Shown: positions 56,761-64,000 of the stretch, one piece after another
How positions within the stretch are numbered: the first letter of the stretch is position 1
How the letters are laid out: every line of letters begins with the position of its first letter
DNA from: Dyella silvae
Lineage (GTDB): Bacteria; Pseudomonadota; Gammaproteobacteria; Xanthomonadales; Rhodanobacteraceae
Direction of reading: 5' to 3'
DNA: 64,000 nt
Assembly (NCBI RefSeq): GCF_026421305.1
Contig: NZ_JAPJBQ010000001.1
Location: 62,001-126,000 of the forward strand
Program-made: the position numbers and the translations under genes
The notes under the pieces: model-generated
Databases searched by the model: none
Seen by the model: only the letters and a program-made list of their open reading frames with translations
Told to the model about the DNA's origin: nothing

Positions 56761-57420
56761 TTACATGGACTCAACGCCTATATGTTCGCGTTCGAACATT
56801 TCGAGCGTGCGCCAGCGATTGACGATCGTGCAGAACAGCTCCGCCGTGCGCTCGGCATCGTAAATGGCCGAATGCGCCTCGCGCGTATCAAACGGAATGC
56901 CTGCCGCCTGCACGGCCTTGCTCAGCACGGTCTGGCCAAAAGCGAGGCCGCTCAGCGTGGCCGTATCGAAGCAGCTGAAGGGATGAAATGGATTGCGCTT
57001 GTGTCCCACGCGGCGCACGGCAGCATTGAGAAATCCCAGATCGAACGCCGCGTTGTGACCCACCAGAACGGCCCGCTGGCAATCGGCGTCACGCATGGCG
57101 TCACGTACCGGTTTGAACACGTGATCCAGCGCCAGGCGTTCGTCCAGCGCGCCGCGCAGCGGGTTGTCAGGGTCGATGCCGGTGATTTCCAGTGCACGGG
57201 GATCGATGTTGGCGCCTGGAAAGGGCTGCACATGGGCCGAGACAGCCGGCATCGGCTGCAGATACCCCTCGGGCGTCATGCGCAAGATGACGGCGGCGAT
57301 CTCCAGTAACGCATCGCGCTCGGCATCAAAACCGCCGGTTTCCACGTCCACGATGACCGGCAGAAAGCCACGAAATCGCTCGGCCATGCGGCCGGCCATG
57401 CTGTTGCAGAGGTTATCCAT
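56761..57420 (-). CDS. rnt: ribonuclease T
   Basis: A 219-residue DEDD-family 3'-5' exoribonuclease that trims tRNA and other stable RNA ends. Catalytic residues are Asp25 and Glu27 (VDVETGGF), the Asp in [10 protein letters not shown], and the His-Asp pair in [15 protein letters not shown]. The segment [20 protein letters not shown] and GQTVLSKA match E. coli RNase T closely. Length is similar (215). It is transcribed towards pstS. Confidence 0.96.
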   Translation of the reverse strand: MDNLCNSMAGRMAERFRGFLPVIVDVETGGFDAERDALLEIAAVILRMTPEGYLQPMPAVSAHVQPFPGANIDPRALEITGIDPDNPLRGALDERLALDHVFKPVRDAMRDADCQRAVLVGHNAAFDLGFLNAAVRRVGHKRNPFHPFSCFDTATLSGLAFGQTVLSKAVQAAGIPFDTREAHSAIYDAERTAELFCTIVNRWRTLEMFEREHIGVESM

Positions 57421-57508
57421 TTACTAAGCATATCAGCCGGCGCAAGCCGCCCTGTCGACGGCTATTTCACATGGCCCGAGGGGATGTGTGCCGCTGCTTG
57501 TCTCCGTT

Positions 57509-57530
57509 CTGTCACATAACAGGCACATAA
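57509..57530 (+). promoter_or_regulatory. Pho box upstream of the porin gene
   Basis: Two 11-base direct repeats in tandem, CTGTCACATAA (57509-57519) and CAGGCACATAA (57520-57530), match the layout of PhoB sites (CTGTCAT with an AT-rich spacer, twice). They lie 113 bases before the porin ATG. Confidence 0.75.
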
Positions 57531-57642
57531 CGGTAAAGGCGCGAGCCCATCCTGCGCTCCGATCGTGCTTGAGCCGCCGGAGATCGATAGGGGATCAAAG
57601 GGGGCGGCTCAGGTGGTTCTTACCTACATGCGGAGAAAAACC

Positions 57643-59304
57643 ATGCGTTCCAAGTTGCTCGCGGTGGCTATTGCTGCCGGTTTGGGCGTTACCAGCTTCC
57701 ACGTTGTCGCCGATCCGGCGCCGGCGAAGTCGACCTCCAAGACCGGCACCAGCCAGTCCACCCAGGCCGCAGAGATCGAAGCGCTGAAGGCTCAGTTGCA
57801 GGCCCTTCAGGCGAAGGTCGTCGAGCTCGAGCAGCGCACGGACGCGCAGTCCGACATCAACGTCTCCACCGGCCAGGCCGTCGAGACCGTGCAGAAGCAG
57901 GTCGCTGCCACCGACGCACAGGTCAAGAAGTCGTCCGACAAGCTTGCCTACAAGGGCGTGAACATCACGCTGGGCGGCTTCCTCGCTGCCGAATCGATCT
58001 ACCGCTCGCACAACACGGGCTCGGACATCGCCAGCAACTTCAACACGATTCCGTTCAAGAACGTGCCGCAGGGCCACACCAGCGAATTCCGCCTGAGTGC
58101 TCGCCAGAGCCGCGTGTCGCTGCTTGCCCAGGGTGACGTCGACCCGAATACGCACCTGGCCGGTTACATCGAGGCGGACTTCCTCGGCGGCGCCCAGACC
58201 GCGAACCAGAACGAGAGCAACTCGTTCAACCCGCGCATGCGCAACGTCTACATGACCGCCGATTGGGACAACCAGGGCCTGCACCTGCTGGCTGGCCAGA
58301 ACTGGTCGCTGCTCACGCTCAACAGCAAGGGCATGCTGCCCCGCACCGAGCTGACCCCGCCGCAGATCGACGCCCAGTACGTGCCGGGCTTCACCTGGGC
58401 TCGTCAGCCGCAGCTGCGCCTGGTCAAGGATTGGGACAAGAAGTACTGGCTGGGTATCTCCATCGAGAACCCGCAGACCACGTTCTACCTCAACGGCAAC
58501 CAGGCTAAGGCGCCGGTGCCGGCAGTCGCCGCCGGTGGCGCCATTCCGGCCACGGGTCCGTACTCGATCTACAACATTGGTGCTGGTTCGGGTTACGACT
58601 CGGTCAACACCCTGTCGCTCAACCACATTCCTGACGTGATCGTGAAGTTCGCGGCTGACCCGGGTTTCGGTCACTACGAAATCTTCGGCCTCGGTCGTTC
58701 GTTCTACAACCGCTACGCCGGTGAGAACCACGACGCCTGGGGCGGCGGCGTTGGTATCGGCATGGTGCTGCCGCTTATCGACAAGACTCTCGACTGGCAG
58801 TTCTCGGGTATGACCGGCAAGGGCATCGGCCGTTACGGCAGCGTCCAGATGCCGGACGTGACGTTCAGCCCGAACGGCAACCTGGCTCCGATTAAGGAAA
58901 ACATGCTGCTGACGGGCCTGACCTGGCACGCCAACTCCGATGTGGACGTCTATCTGTTCGGCGGTCGCGAGCAGGAGTCCAAGAAGGATTTCAACGCCGG
59001 CAAGAACGGCTCGCTGGCCCTCGGTTACGGCAACCCGGCTTACAACAACAGCGGTTGCGACACCGAAGGTTCGACCGCTTGCGTGGGCAACACCAAGAAC
59101 GTCTGGCAGGGCACCACGGGTTTCTGGTGGAAGTTCTACCAGGGCAAGTTCGGCAAGATGCAGTTTGGTGCGCAGTACTCGTACACCAAGCGCGAAGCGT
59201 TCGCGGGCCAGGGTCTGGTCAACGGCGTGCTCGTCAACGGTGCTGCTACGCCGAAGGCCACGGAGAACATGTTCTTCACGTCCTTCCGCTACTACCCGTT
59301 CTAA
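57643..59304 (+). CDS. large outer membrane porin with N-terminal coiled coil, probably phosphate-regulated
   Basis: A 553-residue porin. A signal peptide (LLAVAIAAGLGVTSFHVVA) is followed by a coiled coil at about residues 40-95 (AAEIEALKAQLQALQAKVVELEQ), then a beta-barrel that ends in the aromatic RYYPF typical of outer membrane barrels. The layout (N-terminal helix for trimer formation, then barrel) recalls the DcaP family. Two Cys near the end (GCDTEGSTACVG) may bridge a loop. The Pho box at 57509 and the neighbouring pst operon suggest it admits phosphate or phosphorylated compounds, as OprP does in Pseudomonas; this is inference. The ATG at 57643 follows CGGAGAA. Confidence 0.85.
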   Translation: MRSKLLAVAIAAGLGVTSFHVVADPAPAKSTSKTGTSQSTQAAEIEALKAQLQALQAKVVELEQRTDAQSDINVSTGQAVETVQKQVAATDAQVKKSSDKLAYKGVNITLGGFLAAESIYRSHNTGSDIASNFNTIPFKNVPQGHTSEFRLSARQSRVSLLAQGDVDPNTHLAGYIEADFLGGAQTANQNESNSFNPRMRNVYMTADWDNQGLHLLAGQNWSLLTLNSKGMLPRTELTPPQIDAQYVPGFTWARQPQLRLVKDWDKKYWLGISIENPQTTFYLNGNQAKAPVPAVAAGGAIPATGPYSIYNIGAGSGYDSVNTLSLNHIPDVIVKFAADPGFGHYEIFGLGRSFYNRYAGENHDAWGGGVGIGMVLPLIDKTLDWQFSGMTGKGIGRYGSVQMPDVTFSPNGNLAPIKENMLLTGLTWHANSDVDVYLFGGREQESKKDFNAGKNGSLALGYGNPAYNNSGCDTEGSTACVGNTKNVWQGTTGFWWKFYQGKFGKMQFGAQYSYTKREAFAGQGLVNGVLVNGAATPKATENMFFTSFRYYPF

Positions 59305-59350
59305 GCATCACCGGTACGGTTATCGCAAAGGAGTTCCACCCAAGGATGGA

Positions 59351-59384
59351 GAGACGGCGGGCTTTGCCCGCCGTTTCTGTTTTT
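59351..59384 (+). terminator. intrinsic terminator after the porin gene
   Basis: ACGGCGGGC (59354-59362) and GCCCGCCGT (59366-59374) pair around TTT and are followed by TTCTGTTTTT. Confidence 0.85.
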
Positions 59385-59494
59385 GCTTTCTGCAAAGAAA
59401 ACCTATGGCGAAACACGCGCTACAGCGCTAAACGCTAGCTGACCCCTTTGGGAATGAAGCGCCTGAAAGTCATCGCAAACACTTGCGACTTAGG

Positions 59495-59872
59495 ATGGCT
59501 TTCGATAGTTTGCTCTGCATGTCTTCGCGTCGTTGCCACTCTCCGTTCGCTGTTTTCCTGGCGTGTCTGTTCGGCCTGCTCTTGCTGGTCGGCACGCCGG
59601 TGCGTTCGGTGCAGGCGTCCGCAGCTTCGTTCGAAGACAAGGCAGTGGCGACCCAAGTCATGTCCGATGACGTGGCGGACGCCGCAACCGATCACGGCGG
59701 CGACTGTTCGCTGGATGACAACACTGGCAACAACGGCATGGACGACATTCTCCATCCGTTCGACGTTGCTTACCTGTGGGCTCCGATGCCCTCCGTGGCT
59801 CCTGTAGCCGGCTCTTACGATGTAGGGCCGCACGACCCGGCGCGACTGCTGCGCCCGCCCGAATCCATCTGA
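59495..59872 (+). CDS. small exported protein upstream of the carbonic anhydrase gene
   Basis: A 125-residue protein I do not recognise. A hydrophobic stretch (FAVFLACLFGLLLLVGTPV, about residues 18-36) acts as signal or anchor. The rest is acidic and low in structure (KAVATQVMSDDVADAATDH, then GNNGMDDILHPFD) with a Pro-rich end. Start could be 59495 or the Met at 59519. It lies 215 bases before the carbonic anhydrase gene and on the same strand. Coding potential is moderate: it is short and without recognised relatives. Confidence 0.5.
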   Translation: MAFDSLLCMSSRRCHSPFAVFLACLFGLLLLVGTPVRSVQASAASFEDKAVATQVMSDDVADAATDHGGDCSLDDNTGNNGMDDILHPFDVAYLWAPMPSVAPVAGSYDVGPHDPARLLRPPESI

Positions 59873-60087
59873 TACGCCACCGCTGACGCGGTCTGCGTTC
59901 CACGTGCGCGCATGCGACGTTGCGTGCCGCCGTTGATGGCCATGCCTGTGTACTGACGTGTTTCGCTGCGAGCGCGTCGTGCGTTCGTGCGCCTTCCTGG
60001 CCATCCGTTCCTCTTTTTCTTTTGACGCCCGTTGTGTGGCGCGATGTGCCGTGGGCGTCGTCCCTGCATTTTGTCTGGAGTATTCGC

Positions 60088-60771
60088 ATGAAGCGTTTGA
60101 TCGAAGGTTTCGAACAGTTCCGCAATGAGGTTTTCCCTGCGCAGCGAGAGCTGTTCGGCAAGCTGGCCAAGGGCCAGAGTCCCAGCACCATGTTCATCAC
60201 TTGCGCCGACTCGCGTGTGATGCCGGAGATGATGTTCTCCTCGCAGCCCGGTGAGCTGTTTGTCTATCGCAACATCGGCAATATCGTGCCGCCGTACGCG
60301 CAGCACGTCAGTGGCGTGGTGGCTGCCATCGAATATGCCGTGAAAGTGATCAAGGTCCGCCATATCGTGATCTGTGGCCACTCCGACTGCGGCGCGATGA
60401 AAGCGCTGCAGTATCCGGAGCTGGTGCAGGACATGCCGTCGGTGGCGGCGTGGATGAAGCACGCCGATGTGGCGCGTTATGTGGTTGAGCAAAACGGGCC
60501 CAGCCTGCATGGTCCGGAGGGTCTGCGTTGCCTTACGGAAGAAAACGTCGTGGGCCAGCTGGAAAACCTGCGGACGCTGCCTGCCGTCGCTGCGGCGCTA
60601 GCAAGTGGTCAGCTGCGTATTCATGGCTGGGTGTACGACATCGCGCATGCGGAGCTGAAGGCCTTCGATGCGCAGCAGGGGCGTTTCGTCGCGATCGAGC
60701 CCGGTAAGGGCGACGTGCCCGAGGCGACACCGCATGCGCGCTTTTCCATGTCCGTGGCATCAGCCGCTTGA
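60088..60771 (+). CDS. beta-class carbonic anhydrase (cytosolic)
   Basis: A 227-residue zinc enzyme. Zinc ligands are Cys39 (FITCADSRV), His98 and Cys101 (ICGHSDCGA), with the Asp41-Arg43 dyad. No signal peptide is present, so it should act in the cytoplasm. Length and ASGQLRIHGWVYDI match the common bacterial type. The ATG at 60088 follows CTGGAG. It is followed at once by a SulP transporter, a pairing known in bicarbonate uptake and disposal. Confidence 0.95.
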   Translation: MKRLIEGFEQFRNEVFPAQRELFGKLAKGQSPSTMFITCADSRVMPEMMFSSQPGELFVYRNIGNIVPPYAQHVSGVVAAIEYAVKVIKVRHIVICGHSDCGAMKALQYPELVQDMPSVAAWMKHADVARYVVEQNGPSLHGPEGLRCLTEENVVGQLENLRTLPAVAAALASGQLRIHGWVYDIAHAELKAFDAQQGRFVAIEPGKGDVPEATPHARFSMSVASAA

Positions 60772-60785
60772 GGATGGCTGTCGTG

Positions 60786-62297
60786 ATGAGTCAGTACGTT
60801 AAACAGGGACTGTTCGGGCGCGATCTGCTCGGTTCCATTGTGGTGTTCCTGGTGGCGTTGCCCTTGTGCATGGGCATCGCCATCGCCTCGGGCATGCCGC
60901 CTGCGGCCGGTTTGATCACCGGCATCATCGGCGGCATCGTGGTCGGTGCCATCGCGGGCTCTCCACTGCAGGTCAGTGGGCCGGCTGCTGGTCTCGCCGT
61001 GCTGGTGTTCGAGCTGGTGCGGGAGCATGGCATCGTGGCGCTGGGGCCGGTGGTGTTGCTGGCGGGTGTTATCCAGATTGCGGCGGGTTTGTGTCGCGTC
61101 GGCATGTGGTTCCGCATGTGCTCGCCGGCCGTCGTGGCGGGCATGCTGTCGGGTATCGGCGTGCTGATCGTGGCTTCGCAGCTGCACGTGTTGATCGATG
61201 CCGTGCCCAAGGCGCGTGGCCTGGAAAACTTCGCGGCGCTGCCCGGCGCAGTGATGGATGCCGTGCAGGGTGAGGTGGGCAGCCTGTCCGCTTTGGCCGT
61301 GGGCGTGGCCACCATCGCGATCATGCTCGGTTGGGAGAAATTGCGCCCGGCGAAGCTGCGTTTCGTGCCGGGTGCGCTGCTGGCGGTGGTGGCTTTGACT
61401 GCGGTTGTGCAGTGGATGGGCCTTCCCGTGAAGACGGTAGATGTGCCGTCGAACCTGATGGCTGCCGTCACGTTGCCGACCTGGAGCAGCCTGTCGGGTC
61501 TGCTTGAGCCGGCGCTGCTGATCGCTGCGCTCACCTTTGCCTTCATCGCCAGTGCCGAGACGCTGCTTTCTGCCGCAGCCGTGGACCGCATGCACGATGG
61601 CGCACGAACCAAGTACGACCGCGAGTTGACCGCCCAGGGCGTCGGCAACCTCTTGTGCGGTCTGCTCGGCGCATTGCCGATGACCGGCGTGATTGTGCGC
61701 AGCGCGGCCAACGTGCAGGCCGGTTCGGCCACGCGGATGGCGACCATCATGCATGGCGCCTGGATCCTGGTATTTGCGTTGCTGCTGCCATGGCTGATGC
61801 GCATGACGCCCGTGGCGTGTCTGGCGGGCATCCTGGTCTTCACCGGCATCAAGATGGTGAATTTCAAGCAGGTAAAAGCGCTGGCGGTGTACGGCAAGGG
61901 CACCGCGTGGATCTACGTGGCCACCACGGTGGCGATTGTCGCGACGGATCTGCTGGCAGGTGTGCTGATTGGTTTCGCGTTGTCGCTGTTCCGCCTTGCG
62001 CTGCATTCATCCCGTCTGAAGGTGGGCCTGGATCAGCACGAGGAACCGGGCACGGCCTCGCTGCGGCTGGAAGGTTCGGCCACCTTCCTGCGCGTACCGT
62101 CGGTGGCTCGTACGCTTGAACGTGTGCCGCCGAATACGCGTTTGCAGCTGGTGGTGGATCGTCTTCACCACGTCGATCAGGCGTGTCTGGAATTGCTGCG
62201 CGAGTGGGGTCGCAATGCCTCGGCGCGCGGTTGCGAGCTGGTGGTGGACTGGCATCAGCTCAACCAGCGCGTCGAAGGCGTGCGGCGAGTGGCATAG
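60786..62297 (+). CDS. SulP-family anion transporter, probable bicarbonate transporter
   Basis: A 503-residue inner membrane transporter with about 10-12 helices. LGSIVVFLVALPLCMGIAIA at the start, SGPAAGLAVLVFELV and AETLLSAAAVDRMHDGARTK are SulP signatures. The C-terminus (ATFLRVPSVARTLERVPPNT... VVDRLHHVDQACLELL) is a short STAS domain. The carbonic anhydrase gene ends 14 bases upstream, so bicarbonate is the likely substrate; sulfate cannot be ruled out. The ATG at 60786 is chosen with GAGGA upstream; 60774 is possible. Confidence 0.88.
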   Translation: MSQYVKQGLFGRDLLGSIVVFLVALPLCMGIAIASGMPPAAGLITGIIGGIVVGAIAGSPLQVSGPAAGLAVLVFELVREHGIVALGPVVLLAGVIQIAAGLCRVGMWFRMCSPAVVAGMLSGIGVLIVASQLHVLIDAVPKARGLENFAALPGAVMDAVQGEVGSLSALAVGVATIAIMLGWEKLRPAKLRFVPGALLAVVALTAVVQWMGLPVKTVDVPSNLMAAVTLPTWSSLSGLLEPALLIAALTFAFIASAETLLSAAAVDRMHDGARTKYDRELTAQGVGNLLCGLLGALPMTGVIVRSAANVQAGSATRMATIMHGAWILVFALLLPWLMRMTPVACLAGILVFTGIKMVNFKQVKALAVYGKGTAWIYVATTVAIVATDLLAGVLIGFALSLFRLALHSSRLKVGLDQHEEPGTASLRLEGSATFLRVPSVARTLERVPPNTRLQLVVDRLHHVDQACLELLREWGRNASARGCELVVDWHQLNQRVEGVRRVA

Positions 62298-62313
62298 GGC
62301 CTCTCGTCATCAA

Positions 62314-62356
62314 GGAGCTCCTCGTGCTTCCCCTCCCTCTCTACATGAGGAGCTCC
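62314..62356. other. long inverted repeat between convergent genes
   Basis: GGAGCTCCTCGTG (62314-62326) and CATGAGGAGCTCC (62344-62356) pair with one wobble around a pyrimidine-rich 17-base loop. It lies between the SulP gene and the efflux gene, which converge; it may end both transcripts. Confidence 0.5.
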
Positions 62357-62397
62357 CAAGGTCCCCAGGCGGTCGCGACGGCGTAGGTACCGTCGCG

Positions 62398-63882
62398 TCA
62401 GCGGGCCTGGGTTGTGCTGTCGGCCATCGCGCTCGCGGTGGTCGACAGCTGGGCTGAGTCCCAGCCGCCGCCAAGGGCACGAATCAGATCCACGCTCGCC
62501 TGCAGGCGTCGCGTACGCACTTGTTCTGCACTGCGTTCGGCTTGCAGGGCCGCAGTCTGCGCACTCACCACGTCGAGATAATTCACCGCACCTTCGCGAT
62601 AGCGATTGGTGGCGATCGTTTGCGAGTCGTGCGCTGCGCTCGCCGCATCATCTTGCTGATGCGCTTCCTTGCCGAGTTGTTGCAACAAGGTGAGGTTGTC
62701 TTCCACCTGCTGGAACGCGTTCAACACGATGCCGCGGTACAAACCCGCCGATGCATCAAGATTTGCCTGCGCCGCCTGCACTTTCGAGCGACGCAGGCCG
62801 CCATCGAACAACGTCATGGCCAGCTCGGGACCCAGCGCCCAGTAGCGATTGCCTGCGCTAAGCAGATCGCCCATGCCGGTGTCCTGAAAGCCAAAGATGC
62901 CGGACAGACTCAGGCGCGGAAAGAACGCCGCGCGCGCCACGCCGATGTCCGCATTGGCCGCGTAAACGCGACGCTCAGCGGCAGCGATGTCGGGACGCCG
63001 TTCCAGCAATTGCGATGGCACGCCCAGTGGAATCGCAGGTACGTCCATCGGTGATTGGTCGGCGGGCAGTGAGAAGCGGGAGGCCGATTCGCCGACCAGC
63101 GTGGCAATGGCATGCTCGGTCAATGCGCGCTGCGCCACCACTTCGGAGACTTGCGCCTGGGCATCGGACAACTGCGTCTTCGCACGGCTCACGTCGAGAC
63201 CGGATGCTACGCCGCCCTCGAAGCGGCGTTCGGTCAGGTCGAGTCCCTGCTGATACGCATCGAGCGTGTCCTTGAGGATGCGCTCCTGCACGTCATAACC
63301 GCGCAGCGCGATGTAGAGATCCGCCAACTGAGCCTCGAGGCTCAGTTTCACCGACGCGAGATCGGCTTCCGCAGCCGTGGCGTTTGCCTTGCCGGCAGCG
63401 ACTTCGTTGCGTACGCGGCCCCACAGGTCCAGCTCGTAACTGAGTCCGAAGCCAAGCGTGTTCGCGCTGTATTCGTTGGGCTGATTGCTGCCGCGCAAGG
63501 GCCGGTTGTCTGACTGGCGGTTGCGGGTCGCGGCGGCGCCGACGCCTAGCGTCGGGTACTGATCCGAACGCGCTTCACCGAGTAGCGCACGCGCGGCGTC
63601 GTAGCGTGCGAGGGCGACGGCAAGGCTGGGATTGGAGTCGTCAAGCTGCTTTTCCAGCTTGTCGAGTTCCGGGTTGGCGTACACCGACCACCACGGACCT
63701 CGCGAGGCCGTGTCCGCCGGGTGTGCGGGTGACCACAGGCCATCGGCTGTCTGGCCGGCATAGCTATCGGGCACTGGGCCGACGTCGGGCTTTTGGTAAG
63801 TGGGTGCCAGCGAGCACGCTGGCAGCACGGCCACCAACGCGAGCGGCAGTAGTCGGCGCAGGAAGGGCAGGTTGAGCGTCAT
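62398..63882 (-). CDS. RND efflux outer membrane factor (NodT/OprM family lipoprotein)
   Basis: A 494-residue outer membrane channel of a tripartite efflux pump. The signal peptide ends in the lipobox LPAC (Cys23), so it is a lipoprotein. Two OEP repeats are visible: first LSYELDLWGRVRNEVAAGKA, second LAMTLFDGGLRRSKVQAAQA; LLERRPDIAAAERRVYAANA lies between. It trims drugs or metabolites through the outer membrane. The start lies 4 bases after the adaptor stop, so the genes form one operon whose other members lie beyond the window. Confidence 0.94.
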   Translation of the reverse strand: MTLNLPFLRRLLPLALVAVLPACSLAPTYQKPDVGPVPDSYAGQTADGLWSPAHPADTASRGPWWSVYANPELDKLEKQLDDSNPSLAVALARYDAARALLGEARSDQYPTLGVGAAATRNRQSDNRPLRGSNQPNEYSANTLGFGLSYELDLWGRVRNEVAAGKANATAAEADLASVKLSLEAQLADLYIALRGYDVQERILKDTLDAYQQGLDLTERRFEGGVASGLDVSRAKTQLSDAQAQVSEVVAQRALTEHAIATLVGESASRFSLPADQSPMDVPAIPLGVPSQLLERRPDIAAAERRVYAANADIGVARAAFFPRLSLSGIFGFQDTGMGDLLSAGNRYWALGPELAMTLFDGGLRRSKVQAAQANLDASAGLYRGIVLNAFQQVEDNLTLLQQLGKEAHQQDDAASAAHDSQTIATNRYREGAVNYLDVVSAQTAALQAERSAEQVRTRRLQASVDLIRALGGGWDSAQLSTTASAMADSTTQAR

Positions 63883-63886
63883 GGCG

Positions 63887-64000
63887 TCAGTTCCGCTTGG
63901 CCACGTTGTCAGCGTCGGCGTGCGCTATCTCGACGACATCGCCTTGCGCCAGCGAATCGGAAGGGTGGTTGATCACGCGGTCACCCGGCTGCAGGCCCTT
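63887..64000 (-). CDS. C-terminal end of an efflux periplasmic adaptor (partial)
   Basis: Only the last 37 residues are in the window. KGLQPGDRVINHPSDSLAQG followed by DVVEIAHADADNVAKRN and a stop fits the end of HlyD/AcrA-type membrane fusion proteins (G-L-x-P-G-D-x-V-I). It is cut by the window edge. The gene upstream of the outer membrane factor in such operons is the adaptor or the RND pump; the motif favours the adaptor. Confidence 0.75.
   Translation of the reverse strand, partial: KGLQPGDRVINHPSDSLAQGDVVEIAHADADNVAKRN

Overview
This is a chromosomal window from a GC-rich gammaproteobacterium, most likely the order Xanthomonadales and probably the Rhodanobacteraceae (a Dyella-, Rhodanobacter- or Luteibacter-like organism). 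The reasons are the gammaproteobacterial order miaA-hfq-hflX-hflK-hflC-(DUF2065)-purA, a single-chain GcvP, an S46 dipeptidyl-peptidase, a TAT-exported carbonic anhydrase, and paired REP-like palindromes built on GCGCACTTGTGCGC. I see no insertion sequence, prophage, CRISPR array or rRNA. Gene density is high and most genes are ordinary chromosomal ones.

Layout. 0.3-2.3 kb: an OmpA-family outer membrane protein and an RsuA-type pseudouridine synthase. 2.4-8.6 kb (minus): threonine catabolism genes kbl and tdh, separated by a very large DUF748/AsmA-like envelope protein. 8.7-11.8 kb: S46 peptidase and a periplasmic beta-carbonic anhydrase. 11.9-18.5 kb: miaA, hfq, hflX, hflK, hflC, DUF2065 and purA. 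18.7-21.1 kb: a secreted chitinase with two chitin-binding modules and a two-palindrome control region, then a small membrane protein. 21.2-24.3 kb: gcvP under a tandem glycine riboswitch. 24.4-26.3 kb: VOC protein, GYD protein and an outer membrane barrel.

26.5-47.4 kb is a molybdenum island. It holds periplasmic nitrate reductase (napEDABC), an NAD-dependent molybdenum formate dehydrogenase (fdsGBA-fdhD-fdsD), molybdate uptake (modABC), and cofactor synthesis and insertion genes (two moeA paralogues, moaA, moaC, mobA, moaD, and one gene fusing MoaE, MoeB and rhodanese domains). The enzymes on the minus strand and the cofactor genes on the plus strand form a functional unit: molybdate import, molybdopterin synthesis, Mo insertion and dinucleotide formation, and sulfuration by FdhD. 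No mogA/moaB or modE is visible here.

47.5-51.8 kb: tRNA-Leu(CAG) with a near-consensus promoter, RNase R, RlmB, a small membrane protein, and a guanidine exporter of the SMR family under a guanidine-II (mini-ykkC) riboswitch. 51.8-59.3 kb: phosphate module, with pstSCAB-phoU (minus), RNase T, and a large porin behind a good Pho-box candidate. 59.5-62.3 kb: small secreted protein, cytosolic beta-carbonic anhydrase and SulP transporter, a likely bicarbonate-handling pair. 62.4-64 kb: the 3' end of an RND efflux operon (outer membrane factor and the tail of the adaptor gene).

The observations most worth checking are the MoaE-MoeB-rhodanese fusion with its histidine-rich linker, the diverged first MoeA with its coupled small partner gene, the twin TGACAACGTTGTC palindromes controlling the chitinase, and the Pho box of the porin.
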